From CAVVDT01 sp963747005 (GTDB lineage: Bacteria > Pseudomonadota > Alphaproteobacteria > Rhizobiales > Aestuariivirgaceae): DNA of 64,000 bases. The position numbers and the translations under genes are program-made. The notes beneath the pieces were generated by a model. It did no database searches. It was given only the letters and a program-made list of their open reading frames with translations, and was not told the origin of the DNA. The DNA is taken from NCBI GenBank assembly GCA_963747005.1, contig CAVVDT010000008.1:744001-808000 (forward strand). Reading direction: 5' to 3'. Below, in pieces: positions 44,356 to 52,457 of the stretch; the stretch's first letter is position 1, and every line of letters begins with the position of its first letter.

Positions 44356-45414
44356 ATGGCGTCACATACTGCAAGACTTTGGGTATCGCTTTCCGCGGTC
44401 GCGCTGCTTTCCAGCGCCCCAGTGCCTGCCTTTGCCGGGGGAACGCTCAATTTTCTCGGTTGGGAGGGCTATACCGATGCCAGCTTCGTCAAGGATTTCG
44501 AGAAGGAGAGCGGCTGCAAGGTGACATCCACCTTCGTCGGCTCCAATGACGACTTCGCACCCAAGCTGGCAGCGAGCCAGGGCGTCTATGACATCGTCTC
44601 GGTTTCGGCCGACACCACCGGCGTATTGGTGGCAGCCGGGCTGGTAGAGCCGATCGATATCTCGAAAATCAAGGGTTGGGACGGGATATTCCCCCTCTTC
44701 CGCAACGCCAAGGGCATCAATCATGACGGCAAGGTCTGGGGCGTGCCGCTGACCTGGGGCTCCATTCCCTTGATGTACAGGACCGACAAGATCAGCCAGC
44801 CGCCGGACTCCTATGCGGCACTGTGGGATCCGAAATACAAGGGCAAGATCGCCCTGTGGGACGACAAGAGCGCCATCTACAACACGGCGCGCCTTCTCGG
44901 GTACAACAACGTCTACGATCTGACGGACGACCAGCTTGCCGCGGTGAAGCAGAAGCTGATCGAGCAAAAGCCGCTGTTGCGCAAATACTGGAGCACCGCA
45001 GGCGAACTGGTGAACCTCTATGCCTCGGGCGAGGTTTGGATATCCAATACCTGGGGCGGTTTCCAGGTTGCCGAACTGCAGAAGAAGGGCATCCCGGTCA
45101 AGGAGTTCCTGCCCAAGGAGAAGGCCGACGGCTGGGTCGACAACTGGCAGATCGTCAAGGGTTCGCCCAACACCGACTGTGCCTACAAATACATCAACTT
45201 CATGGAGTCGCCGCGCGGCCAGTGTGGCGTTTCCTCCGCGACAGGGTACTCCGCGGCCAATCCCGTCGCCGCCAAGCAGTGCATGACGGCAGCCGAGTTC
45301 AAGGCCAAGCATGAGGACGACATCGGTTATGTCAACGAGTTGGTGATGTGGGAAACCCCCGCCCGGCTCGATGTCTATACCAACACATGGAACGCCGTTA
45401 AGGCGGCGAACTGA
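44356..45414 (+). CDS. polyamine-type ABC transporter substrate-binding protein (PotD/PotF-like)
   Basis: Periplasmic binding protein, 352 residues, with a Sec signal peptide (LWVSLSAVALLSSAPVPAFA). The mature start GGTLNFLGWEGYTDASFVKD is the PotD-type N-terminus with the aromatic GWEGY ligand-site residues. NDDFAPKLAASQGVYDIVSV, VPLTWGSIPLMYRTDKI and WISNTWGGFQVAEL follow the spermidine/putrescine family pattern. First gene of a complete PotFGHI-like set. It could bind spermidine, putrescine or a related amine; the exact ligand is not readable. Confidence 0.88.
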   Translation: MASHTARLWVSLSAVALLSSAPVPAFAGGTLNFLGWEGYTDASFVKDFEKESGCKVTSTFVGSNDDFAPKLAASQGVYDIVSVSADTTGVLVAAGLVEPIDISKIKGWDGIFPLFRNAKGINHDGKVWGVPLTWGSIPLMYRTDKISQPPDSYAALWDPKYKGKIALWDDKSAIYNTARLLGYNNVYDLTDDQLAAVKQKLIEQKPLLRKYWSTAGELVNLYASGEVWISNTWGGFQVAELQKKGIPVKEFLPKEKADGWVDNWQIVKGSPNTDCAYKYINFMESPRGQCGVSSATGYSAANPVAAKQCMTAAEFKAKHEDDIGYVNELVMWETPARLDVYTNTWNAVKAAN

Positions 45415-45481
45415 CCACTGGCACCCTTGCCGCCGCCGGTCGATCGCCGGCGGCGGCTGCCGATATGCGGGAGCAATTCGC

Positions 45482-46579
45482 GTGCCCATTCTGGAAGTCG
45501 AGCACCTGTCGAAGACGTTCGCAGGGAGCATCGTTGCCGTTGACGATGTGTCCTTTGCGCTGGATGAGGGCGAGTTCGTCACCCTGCTCGGACCTTCGGG
45601 CTGCGGCAAGACGACGATGTTGCGGCTGATCGCCGGATTTGAAGCCTCCGACAGCGGCCGCATCGTGCTGAACGGGCGCGACGTGACCGATGAACCTCCT
45701 TACCGGCGCGCGGTCAATACGGTTTTCCAGGACTATGCGCTGTTTCCGCATATGACGGTCAAGGAGAACGTGGGCTACGGTCTGCGCATTGCCGGCGTGC
45801 CGCGCAAAGATGTGGCTTCTCGCGTTCACGAGTTCCTCCACAGCGTCGACCTCCTCGACAAGGCGGACAGCCGTCCCATGGAGCTTTCCGGCGGTCAGCG
45901 CCAGCGAGTCGCGCTGGCGCGCGCGATCATCCGCCAGCCAAAGGTGCTGCTCCTCGACGAGCCCCTCTCGGCGCTCGATGTCAAGCTGCGTGAGGCGATG
46001 CAGATCGAGTTGAGGCACCTGCATCAGAAGTTACGCATCACCTTTATCCTCGTCACCCACGATCAGAAGGAAGCGCTGGTCATGTCTGACCGCGTGATGG
46101 TGGTTGAATCAGGCCGTATCGTGCAAAGCGGCACGCCGACCGAGATCTACGAGCGTCCGGTGAGCCCCTATGTCGCCGACTTCATTGGCACGGCCAACAT
46201 CTTGCCGGCGACGGTGGTCGGGCGGGAGAACGGTCACCTGGTGACGGCGGTGGGCGATGCCCGGCTTCAGGCGCCCATCGGGGCGAAGAGTTTTGGCGTC
46301 TCCGCGCCCGTGTTGCTTGCCATCCGGCCGGAAAAGCTCCGGCTCATCAGGCCTGATGGCGCCAAGGCCGGCTCTCTGACGGGAACGGTGGTCGAGACCC
46401 TGTTCCAGGGTAATTCGCTGCGGCTCAAGCTGGCGATTGCCGGCGGTACGCCGTTTGCCGTCGATCTGCCTCTGGGCTCCGCGCTTGAACAGGTCGGCCC
46501 GCCGGCGGTCGGCGAAACGGTGGTGATTGCGGTCGACCCGGCGAACGTCGTTGTTTTCGATGGCGAGGTGGCAAGGTGA
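45482..46579 (+). CDS. polyamine-type ABC transporter ATP-binding protein (PotA/PotG-like)
   Basis: ATPase of 365 residues with Walker A GPSGCGKTTMLRL, Q-loop FQDYALFPHMTVKENVGYG, signature LSGGQRQRVALARAI, Walker B VLLLDEPLSALD and H-loop LVTHDQKEAL. A C-terminal TOBE/OB regulatory domain (about 240-365) is typical for Pot, Cys and Mal ATPases. The GTG at 45482 preceded by GGGAGCAATT is chosen over the upstream in-frame ATG because it gives the normal N-terminus PILEVEHLSKTF. GTGA overlap with the next gene. Confidence 0.93.
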   Translation: MPILEVEHLSKTFAGSIVAVDDVSFALDEGEFVTLLGPSGCGKTTMLRLIAGFEASDSGRIVLNGRDVTDEPPYRRAVNTVFQDYALFPHMTVKENVGYGLRIAGVPRKDVASRVHEFLHSVDLLDKADSRPMELSGGQRQRVALARAIIRQPKVLLLDEPLSALDVKLREAMQIELRHLHQKLRITFILVTHDQKEALVMSDRVMVVESGRIVQSGTPTEIYERPVSPYVADFIGTANILPATVVGRENGHLVTAVGDARLQAPIGAKSFGVSAPVLLAIRPEKLRLIRPDGAKAGSLTGTVVETLFQGNSLRLKLAIAGGTPFAVDLPLGSALEQVGPPAVGETVVIAVDPANVVVFDGEVAR

Positions 46580-47445
46580 GACTGACCGCCCGCCGCCGGC
46601 TCAACTCGCTCGCCGTCCTGGCGCTGCCGCTCGGCTGGACATTGCTGTTCATGATCGTGCCTTACGCGATCATGCTCGCCTACAGCTTCTTCCGCAAGCA
46701 GGGCTTCACCTTCGTTCCTGACCTGAACCTCGCCAATTACGCGACCCTGCTCAAGGATCCGCAATACCGCCAGGTGCTGCAGCGCACGTTGAAAATTGCC
46801 CTCACGGTGTCGCTGTCGGCGATGGTGCTCGCCTATCCGCTGGCCTATTTCATTGCCTTCAAGGTCCGCTCCCGGCGCATCCGCCTGTTCCTTTACATGA
46901 TGGTGATCGTCCCCTTGTGGGTGTCCTATCTCTTGCGCGCCTATATCTGGAAGACGATCTTGGGCAGCGAGGGCGTGCTCAACTCGTTTCTGGTGTGGAC
47001 CGGCGTCATCTCCGAACCCACCCCGCTCCTGCTCTACAACCAGTTCTCGATGGTGCTGACCCTCACCTATATCTTCGTCCCGTTCATGTTCATGCCGATC
47101 TACACGGCATTGGAGAAAATCCCCCGCAGCCTCATCGAGGCCTCCTGGGACCTCGGCGTCGACCCTTTGCGCACATTCCTGAAAGTGACGCTGCCGCTGT
47201 CTGTTCCGGGGCTGCTCGCCGGCTTCACCTTCACGTTCTGCCTGTCGTTCGGCGACTTCATCGCGCCGTTCCTGGTCGGCGGTCCGACCGGCACCATGGT
47301 GGCCAATATCGTGCAGTCGCAATTCGGCATCGCCTTCAACTGGCCGCTGGGCGCCGCCATATCGATGGTCATCCTGATGATCGTTCTCACCATCATAACC
47401 ATCAGTGACCGGTTCGAGCGCACCGGCCGCATAGACCTGGGCTGA
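46576..47445 (+). CDS. polyamine-type ABC transporter permease (PotB/PotH-like)
   Basis: Membrane permease of 289 residues with six hydrophobic segments. The cytoplasmic EAA coupling loop is LIEASWDLGVDPLRTFLKVT. LPLGWTLLFMIVPYAIMLAY is TM1 and SYLLRAYIWKTILGSEGVLN is family-typical. The GTG start overlaps the ATPase stop. Works with the PotI-like permease downstream. Confidence 0.93.
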   Translation: MRLTARRRLNSLAVLALPLGWTLLFMIVPYAIMLAYSFFRKQGFTFVPDLNLANYATLLKDPQYRQVLQRTLKIALTVSLSAMVLAYPLAYFIAFKVRSRRIRLFLYMMVIVPLWVSYLLRAYIWKTILGSEGVLNSFLVWTGVISEPTPLLLYNQFSMVLTLTYIFVPFMFMPIYTALEKIPRSLIEASWDLGVDPLRTFLKVTLPLSVPGLLAGFTFTFCLSFGDFIAPFLVGGPTGTMVANIVQSQFGIAFNWPLGAAISMVILMIVLTIITISDRFERTGRIDLG

Positions 47446-47448
47446 GCG

Positions 47449-48306
47449 ATGGCCGCCGACAGCATATTCGCCAGACAGGAGGCTACCAGCCCGGCGCTGC
47501 GCCGCAGGCGGCGCCGCGGCGATCTGTCGACCGTCGTTCTCGGTGCCGTCGCGGTCCTGGTGCTGAGTTTCCTCTACCTTCCAGTGATCGTGCTTGTTGT
47601 CTTCAGCTTCAACGACAATTCGGTGATGACGCTGCCGCTCAACGGCTTCACGCTCGACTGGTACCGCAAGCTCTTCGCCAACGACGAGATGCTGAGGGCG
47701 ATCCGCAACTCCTTCTATGTGGCAAGCTTCGCCACCGTCCTGACGACGTTGATCGGCGTGCCGGCCGCCTTTGCGCTCGACCGGGCGGACTTTCCGGGCA
47801 AGGCGATCTTCCGCCGCATCGTGCTTCTGCCTTTGACGCTGCCGGGCATCATCACCGGCATTTCGATGCTGCAGATGTTCCACATACTCGGCTTCAATCT
47901 CAGCCTCCAGACGGTGATCATGGGCCACGGTACGGCGCTTATAGCCATCGTGCTGACCCAGGTGTACGCGCGGCTGCAGCGCTTCAACCGCCGCTGGGAG
48001 GAGGCATCGAGCGATCTCGGCGGGCGGCCGTGGCAAACCTTTCTGCTGATCACGCTGCCCAATATCCGCTCCGCCCTCATCGGCAGCGCGCTGCTCGCCT
48101 TCACGCTGTCGTTCGACGAGATTCCGGTGACATTCTTTCTCACCGGCCGCGAGAACACCCTGCCCATGTACATCTATTCGACGCTCCGGCGCGGCTTCAC
48201 GCCGGAGATCAACGCCATCGCCACGATCATCGTGGTTGCCTCGCTGGGGGTGATCCTGCTCTCGATAAAGCTGCTGCGAAGCAGTGACGCGCCAGGGGGC
48301 CAGTGA
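47449..48306 (+). CDS. polyamine-type ABC transporter permease (PotC/PotI-like)
   Basis: Second permease, 285 residues. TM1 is LSFLYLPVIVLVVFSFNDN, followed by the periplasmic FTLDWYRKLFANDEMLRAIR that marks PotC/PotI. The EAA loop is WEEASSDLGGRPWQTFLLIT. FDEIPVTFFLTGRENTLPMY and IYSTLRRGFTPEINAIATI are conserved family segments. The gene starts three bases after the PotH-like stop. The aldehyde dehydrogenase follows after 110 bases. Confidence 0.93.
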   Translation: MAADSIFARQEATSPALRRRRRRGDLSTVVLGAVAVLVLSFLYLPVIVLVVFSFNDNSVMTLPLNGFTLDWYRKLFANDEMLRAIRNSFYVASFATVLTTLIGVPAAFALDRADFPGKAIFRRIVLLPLTLPGIITGISMLQMFHILGFNLSLQTVIMGHGTALIAIVLTQVYARLQRFNRRWEEASSDLGGRPWQTFLLITLPNIRSALIGSALLAFTLSFDEIPVTFFLTGRENTLPMYIYSTLRRGFTPEINAIATIIVVASLGVILLSIKLLRSSDAPGGQ

Positions 48307-48416
48307 AGACGACGACGCTACACGCAGACGACAACCGCCACAGCAAATCGCTCTCGCCGAAATTTCGACCGAAGCATTGCTGCCATTACTGACCGGGCAA
48401 AACCAGGAGGTCCATC

Positions 48417-49910
48417 ATGAACATTCAGACGAAGATCAATCCGGGCGTCACCAAAGGTGCGCTTATCAATGGGGAATGGGTCAGCGGCTCGGCCCAGCAC
48501 TTCGAGGTGCGCAACCCCCATACCGGCCAGGTCCTGCACAATGTCGGGCGTTGCGACGCACGCGACGTGGATGCCGCAGTCGCCAGCGCACGCCGGGCGC
48601 AGCCGGCATGGGCGGCGCTTTCGGTGATCGAACGGGCGCAGATCATGCGCCGCATTCACCAGATGTTTCTGGAGCGCGCCGAGCCCATTGCCGAGATGAT
48701 CACCGCCGAGATCGGCAAGACCATCACCGATGCCCGTGAGGAGGTTTTCGAATACTCGGTTCCCTCCTGGGGCAAGGCGGCGGAAGAGATCCTGCGCCAT
48801 CGCGGCCTGTCCTTCCCCTCGACACAGGAGCGCACCACCAACAAGCGCCTGGTGATGAGCCATCGTCCGCTGGGCGTGGTCGCGGCGATCACACCCTATA
48901 ACTTCCCCACCGATATTTCGTCGATCGCACTGGCCCACATCGTCGCCGCCGGCAACACCGTGATCTGGAAGCCGTCGGAGTTCGCCGCTGTCAGTTGTGC
49001 GATGCTGGCGGACGTCTTCAAGGAGGCAGGGCTCCCCGACGGGGTGATCAACGTTGTGCAGGGTCTGGGCGACGTCGGGGCATCGCTGGTCGAGCACCAA
49101 GGCGTCAACGGCATCTTCTTTACCGGATCGACGAAGACCGGCAAGGAGATCGCAACGAAGTGCGCCCTGCGCCCGCATCTGCTCGAACTGGGCGGCGACG
49201 GACCGTTCATCATCCTGGCCGACGCCGACATCGACCGCGCCGTCGATGCCGCGATGAACGGTTGCTTCTACTACTCGGGTCAGGTCTGCACCTCGGCCGA
49301 GCGCTTGCTGGTGCACGAAGCGGTCTACGACGAGTTTCTGGCAAAATTCCGCGCCGCGACCCACAAGCTGAAAATCGGCGACCCGGCCGATAAAGAAACC
49401 CAGATGGGCCCCTTGTGCAACCCGGCGACGCTGAAGCGGGTGCGCGAACACGTCGAGGATGCGCGCGCCAAGGGTGCCAGCATCGAGCAGATCGGCCCCG
49501 AGAAGGACCTCTATTATCCGGCGACCATCCTCACCGATGTCACCACGGATATGCTGATCGCCCAGGAGGAGACGTTCGGTCCGGTGGCGCCGATCATCAA
49601 GATTAAGTCCGCCGAGCAAGCCATCGAGATCGCGCATCAATCCGGCCTCGGTCTGATCGCCTCGCTGTGGACGCGGGACCTCGCAACCGCATGGCGGGTC
49701 GGGGAAGCGTTGCCGCACGGTTCGGTCAACATCAACGAAACGTCGAACTACTGGGACCAGTTGGCGCCTTTCGGCGGCACCGGGCTGAGCGGTGTCGGAC
49801 GCGAATTGTCACAATGGTTTCTGGAGACCTTCACCGAGCGCAAGCTCCTCGTGTTCGATCTTGGCAATGCCGATGATCGCTACAGCCGTCGCGCCGAAGG
49901 CGGCTGGTAG
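48417..49910 (+). CDS. NAD(P)-dependent aldehyde dehydrogenase
   Basis: Aldehyde dehydrogenase superfamily, 497 residues. The general base Glu257 is in LLELGGDGPFI and the catalytic Cys291 in YSGQVCTSAERLLV. Cofactor site motifs are AITPYNFPTD and FFTGSTKTGKEIA; QEETFGPVAPIIK is also standard. The family includes gamma-aminobutyraldehyde and succinate-semialdehyde dehydrogenases, and the position after a polyamine-type transporter suggests oxidation of an aminoaldehyde from polyamine breakdown. The substrate is inferred from context only. AGGAGG precedes the ATG. Confidence 0.88.
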   Translation: MNIQTKINPGVTKGALINGEWVSGSAQHFEVRNPHTGQVLHNVGRCDARDVDAAVASARRAQPAWAALSVIERAQIMRRIHQMFLERAEPIAEMITAEIGKTITDAREEVFEYSVPSWGKAAEEILRHRGLSFPSTQERTTNKRLVMSHRPLGVVAAITPYNFPTDISSIALAHIVAAGNTVIWKPSEFAAVSCAMLADVFKEAGLPDGVINVVQGLGDVGASLVEHQGVNGIFFTGSTKTGKEIATKCALRPHLLELGGDGPFIILADADIDRAVDAAMNGCFYYSGQVCTSAERLLVHEAVYDEFLAKFRAATHKLKIGDPADKETQMGPLCNPATLKRVREHVEDARAKGASIEQIGPEKDLYYPATILTDVTTDMLIAQEETFGPVAPIIKIKSAEQAIEIAHQSGLGLIASLWTRDLATAWRVGEALPHGSVNINETSNYWDQLAPFGGTGLSGVGRELSQWFLETFTERKLLVFDLGNADDRYSRRAEGGW

Positions 49911-49983
49911 TGACCTGCCTCCTGATTTTCGAACCGTTCTGAGTTGGAATTTTCACGGGTCTGCTGCGAGACCGAAGTCTGGA

Positions 49984-50009
49984 CCGCCGGAAGCCGGAGT
50001 TTCCGGCGG
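49984..50009 (+). terminator. hairpin downstream of the aldehyde dehydrogenase
   Basis: CCGCCGGAA and TTCCGGCGG are perfect 9-bp arms around an 8-base loop, about 75 bases after the aldehyde dehydrogenase stop and before the convergent export operon. Position and stem strength fit a transcription terminator, although no T-run follows. Confidence 0.5.
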
Positions 50010-50176
50010 CGATCACGGCGACGGGCTGGTTGCGCCGCCGGGATTTTGTAGTGCGCTCCAGATTGTCGGCGGGTCACCCGGGCCCAGGTCTTGATGTCAC
50101 CGACCCCGACCCGTCGATCGCGATGGTGCGGGGTGTGGGCACGACAGATGCAGCCATCGGCGGGGCCGCAACGCCC

Positions 50177-51286
50177 TCAATCGAGCCGGTGACGAAACAG
50201 CCAGGCTGCGCCCGTCAGAGTCACCGCGGCGATCACCATCATCGGCCACAGGCGGGCAAATATCAGCGCAGATGGCAGGTCCTCAAGGAAGGTGCCGCGC
50301 ACGATGATGAGAAAATAGCGCATGGGGTTGACGAGCGTCAGGTCCTGGATGACGGGCGGCATGTTGGAGATCGGCGTGGCGAAACCCGACAGGATGACGG
50401 CGGGCACCACGAACAGGAAGGCACCGAGGATGGCCTGCTGCTGGGTGCGCGCCAGTGAGGAGAGCATCAGGCCGACGCCGATCACCGCCAGGAGATAGAA
50501 GAACAGCGCCACATACAACAGCCCCAGGGCCCCGCGCAGCGGCACCCCGAACCACCAGACCGCAACGGCGATGATGACGCTGCCTTCCGCCAGCCCGATG
50601 ACCATGGGGGGAACCGACTTGCCGATGAGGATCTCCAGCGGGCGAAACGGCGTCACCAGCAGTTGCTCGAACGTACCCACCTCGCGCTCGCGCGCCACGG
50701 TGAGCGAGGTGACGACGATCGTGACCACCAGGGTGAGCAACGCCACGATGCCGGGAACGATGAACCATTGGCTTTCGAGATTGGGATTGAACCATGACCT
50801 GACGACGAGGCTGGCCGGCGGCGGGGCCTGGCCATGATCCCTGAGCCAGTCGCTGTTGAAGCCGGAAACGATCCGGTTGGCATAGCCGAGGATGATGAGC
50901 GCCGTGTTCGACTGCCGCCCGTCGACGATCAACTGGAGCGGGGCGGTCTGTCCGGCCGCCAGATCGCGCGAGAAGGTCTGGCCGACATGCACGACGAGGC
51001 TTGCCCGCCTGGTATCGATCATCCCGGCGATCTCGGACTGCCGCGTGAGCCGTGCCACGACGTCGAAGGTCGGCGAGCCCTCAAAGCGCGCCAGAAGCTG
51101 CCGGGCGGGCAGGCCGGAATCCTCGTTGTAGATGGCGGTCGCGACATGCCGGACCTCGAAAGTCGCGGCGTATCCGAACACCACGAGCTGGATGAGTGGT
51201 GGCACGATGACGACCACGCGGCTCTTCTTGTCCTTCCAGATGGCCAGGAATTCCTTGACGATCAGCGCCAGCACCCGCTCCCACAT
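50177..51286 (-). CDS. ABC-2 type transporter permease (YbhR-like)
   Basis: Membrane permease of about 369 residues in the ABC-2/YhhJ family. One N-terminal helix (VVVIVPPLIQLVVFGYAATF), a large periplasmic domain (about 45-165), then five C-terminal helices with VAREREVGTFEQLLVTPFRP, the conserved cytoplasmic coupling segment. The ATG at 51286 follows GGAGGGCAG. Last gene of a four-gene export operon (fusion protein, double ATPase, two permeases) laid out as in ybhGFSR. Confidence 0.88.
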   Translation of the reverse strand: MWERVLALIVKEFLAIWKDKKSRVVVIVPPLIQLVVFGYAATFEVRHVATAIYNEDSGLPARQLLARFEGSPTFDVVARLTRQSEIAGMIDTRRASLVVHVGQTFSRDLAAGQTAPLQLIVDGRQSNTALIILGYANRIVSGFNSDWLRDHGQAPPPASLVVRSWFNPNLESQWFIVPGIVALLTLVVTIVVTSLTVAREREVGTFEQLLVTPFRPLEILIGKSVPPMVIGLAEGSVIIAVAVWWFGVPLRGALGLLYVALFFYLLAVIGVGLMLSSLARTQQQAILGAFLFVVPAVILSGFATPISNMPPVIQDLTLVNPMRYFLIIVRGTFLEDLPSALIFARLWPMMVIAAVTLTGAAWLFRHRLD

Positions 51287-51299
51287 GGCCACTGCCCTC

Positions 51300-52457
51300 C
51301 TATTCCAGCGACTTGCGGGTCCTGGCACGGGTAAGGGCCAGGAAGATCGCCGCCATGAGGATCAGCGCGCCGCCGTTGACCAGCACGATCGGCCAGACGT
51401 CGCCGGCGAGAAACAGGGTCTGGAGCGAGGAAACGAAATAGCGGGCCGGGATGAGGTGAGTGAGCCACTGGACGAGGCGCGGCATGCTGGAGATATCGAA
51501 GATGAAGCCGGAGAGGATGAAGGCCGGCAGGAAGGCGACGATGATGGCGACCTGGCCGGCGACGAACTGGCTGCGCGCCACCGAGGAGATCAGCAGACCC
51601 ATGCCGAGCGCCGTCAGCATGTAGAGGGCCGATATCGCCAGCAGCACCAGGAGCGAGCCGCGAAGTGGCACCCCGAACAGAAATACCGCCATCGCCGTCG
51701 ACAAGGCCATGCCGCCCATGCCGAGCACGAAATAGGGGATGATCTTGCCGAGCAGGATTTCGGCGATGCGCACCGGGGTGACCATCAGCGCCTCCCAGGT
51801 GCCCCGCTCCCACTCGCGGGCCACCACCATCGCCGTCAGCAAGGTGCCGATCAGCGTCATGATGATGGCGATGAGACCGGGCACGAGGAAATTGCGGCTC
51901 CTGACCTCGGCATTGAACCACACCCGCTGCTCGACGCTGACCGGCGGGCTGAGGGCGTGGCCGTGATCGAGCCCGTATTGCATGAGCCACTTCTGCCAGG
52001 CGCCTTCGATGTAGCCGGAGACGATGCCGGCGGTATTGGCATCGGTGCCGTTGACGATGACCTGAATCGCAGCGCCCGTCGGGGAGAACATGCGACGGGC
52101 AAAATCGCTTCGCAGGACAATGATGGCATCGACATCGCCGGCGATCATGGCTTCATTCGCCGCGCTGCGGCCGGCCATCAGGCGCGGGGCGAAATAGGTC
52201 GAGTTCAGCAATGAGGCCGTGAAACTTGTCGTCTCGCTGCTGGGGTTCTCTACCACCACGGCGAGGGGGACATGCCTGGCATCGAGCGAGACACCGTAGC
52301 CGAACAGCATCAACAGGATGGCCGGCAACACGAAGGCGATGGAAATGCTGCTCGGGTCGCGAAGGATCTGCAGCGCCTCCTTGCGGATCAGACCCTTGAG
52401 GCGCCTCGGGGAAATGCCGCCGCCGGCCGTCCGGCGTTGCGAGCCCGGCGCGATCAT
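51300..52457 (-). CDS. ABC-2 type transporter permease (YbhS-like)
   Basis: Paralogous ABC-2 permease, 385 residues, with first helix ISIAFVLPAILLMLFGYGVS, a periplasmic region and five further helices; VAREWERGTWEALMVTPVRI is the coupling segment. Together with the downstream permease it forms the membrane channel of a drug or small-molecule exporter. The ATG overlaps the stop of the ATPase gene (ATGA), so they are translated together. Confidence 0.88.
   Translation of the reverse strand: MIAPGSQRRTAGGGISPRRLKGLIRKEALQILRDPSSISIAFVLPAILLMLFGYGVSLDARHVPLAVVVENPSSETTSFTASLLNSTYFAPRLMAGRSAANEAMIAGDVDAIIVLRSDFARRMFSPTGAAIQVIVNGTDANTAGIVSGYIEGAWQKWLMQYGLDHGHALSPPVSVEQRVWFNAEVRSRNFLVPGLIAIIMTLIGTLLTAMVVAREWERGTWEALMVTPVRIAEILLGKIIPYFVLGMGGMALSTAMAVFLFGVPLRGSLLVLLAISALYMLTALGMGLLISSVARSQFVAGQVAIIVAFLPAFILSGFIFDISSMPRLVQWLTHLIPARYFVSSLQTLFLAGDVWPIVLVNGGALILMAAIFLALTRARTRKSLE

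Noticed and set aside
46267..48036. 589-codon frame opposite the polyamine-type permeases
   Set aside because: Antisense shadow rich in Arg, Gln, His and Glu; the plus strand has complete PotB/PotC-type permeases.
50137..50152. Good sigma-54 consensus match (GGCACG-N4-ATGCA) on the plus strand
   Set aside because: It would transcribe antisense into the convergent export operon with no plus-strand gene following; most likely coincidental, although an antisense RNA cannot be excluded.
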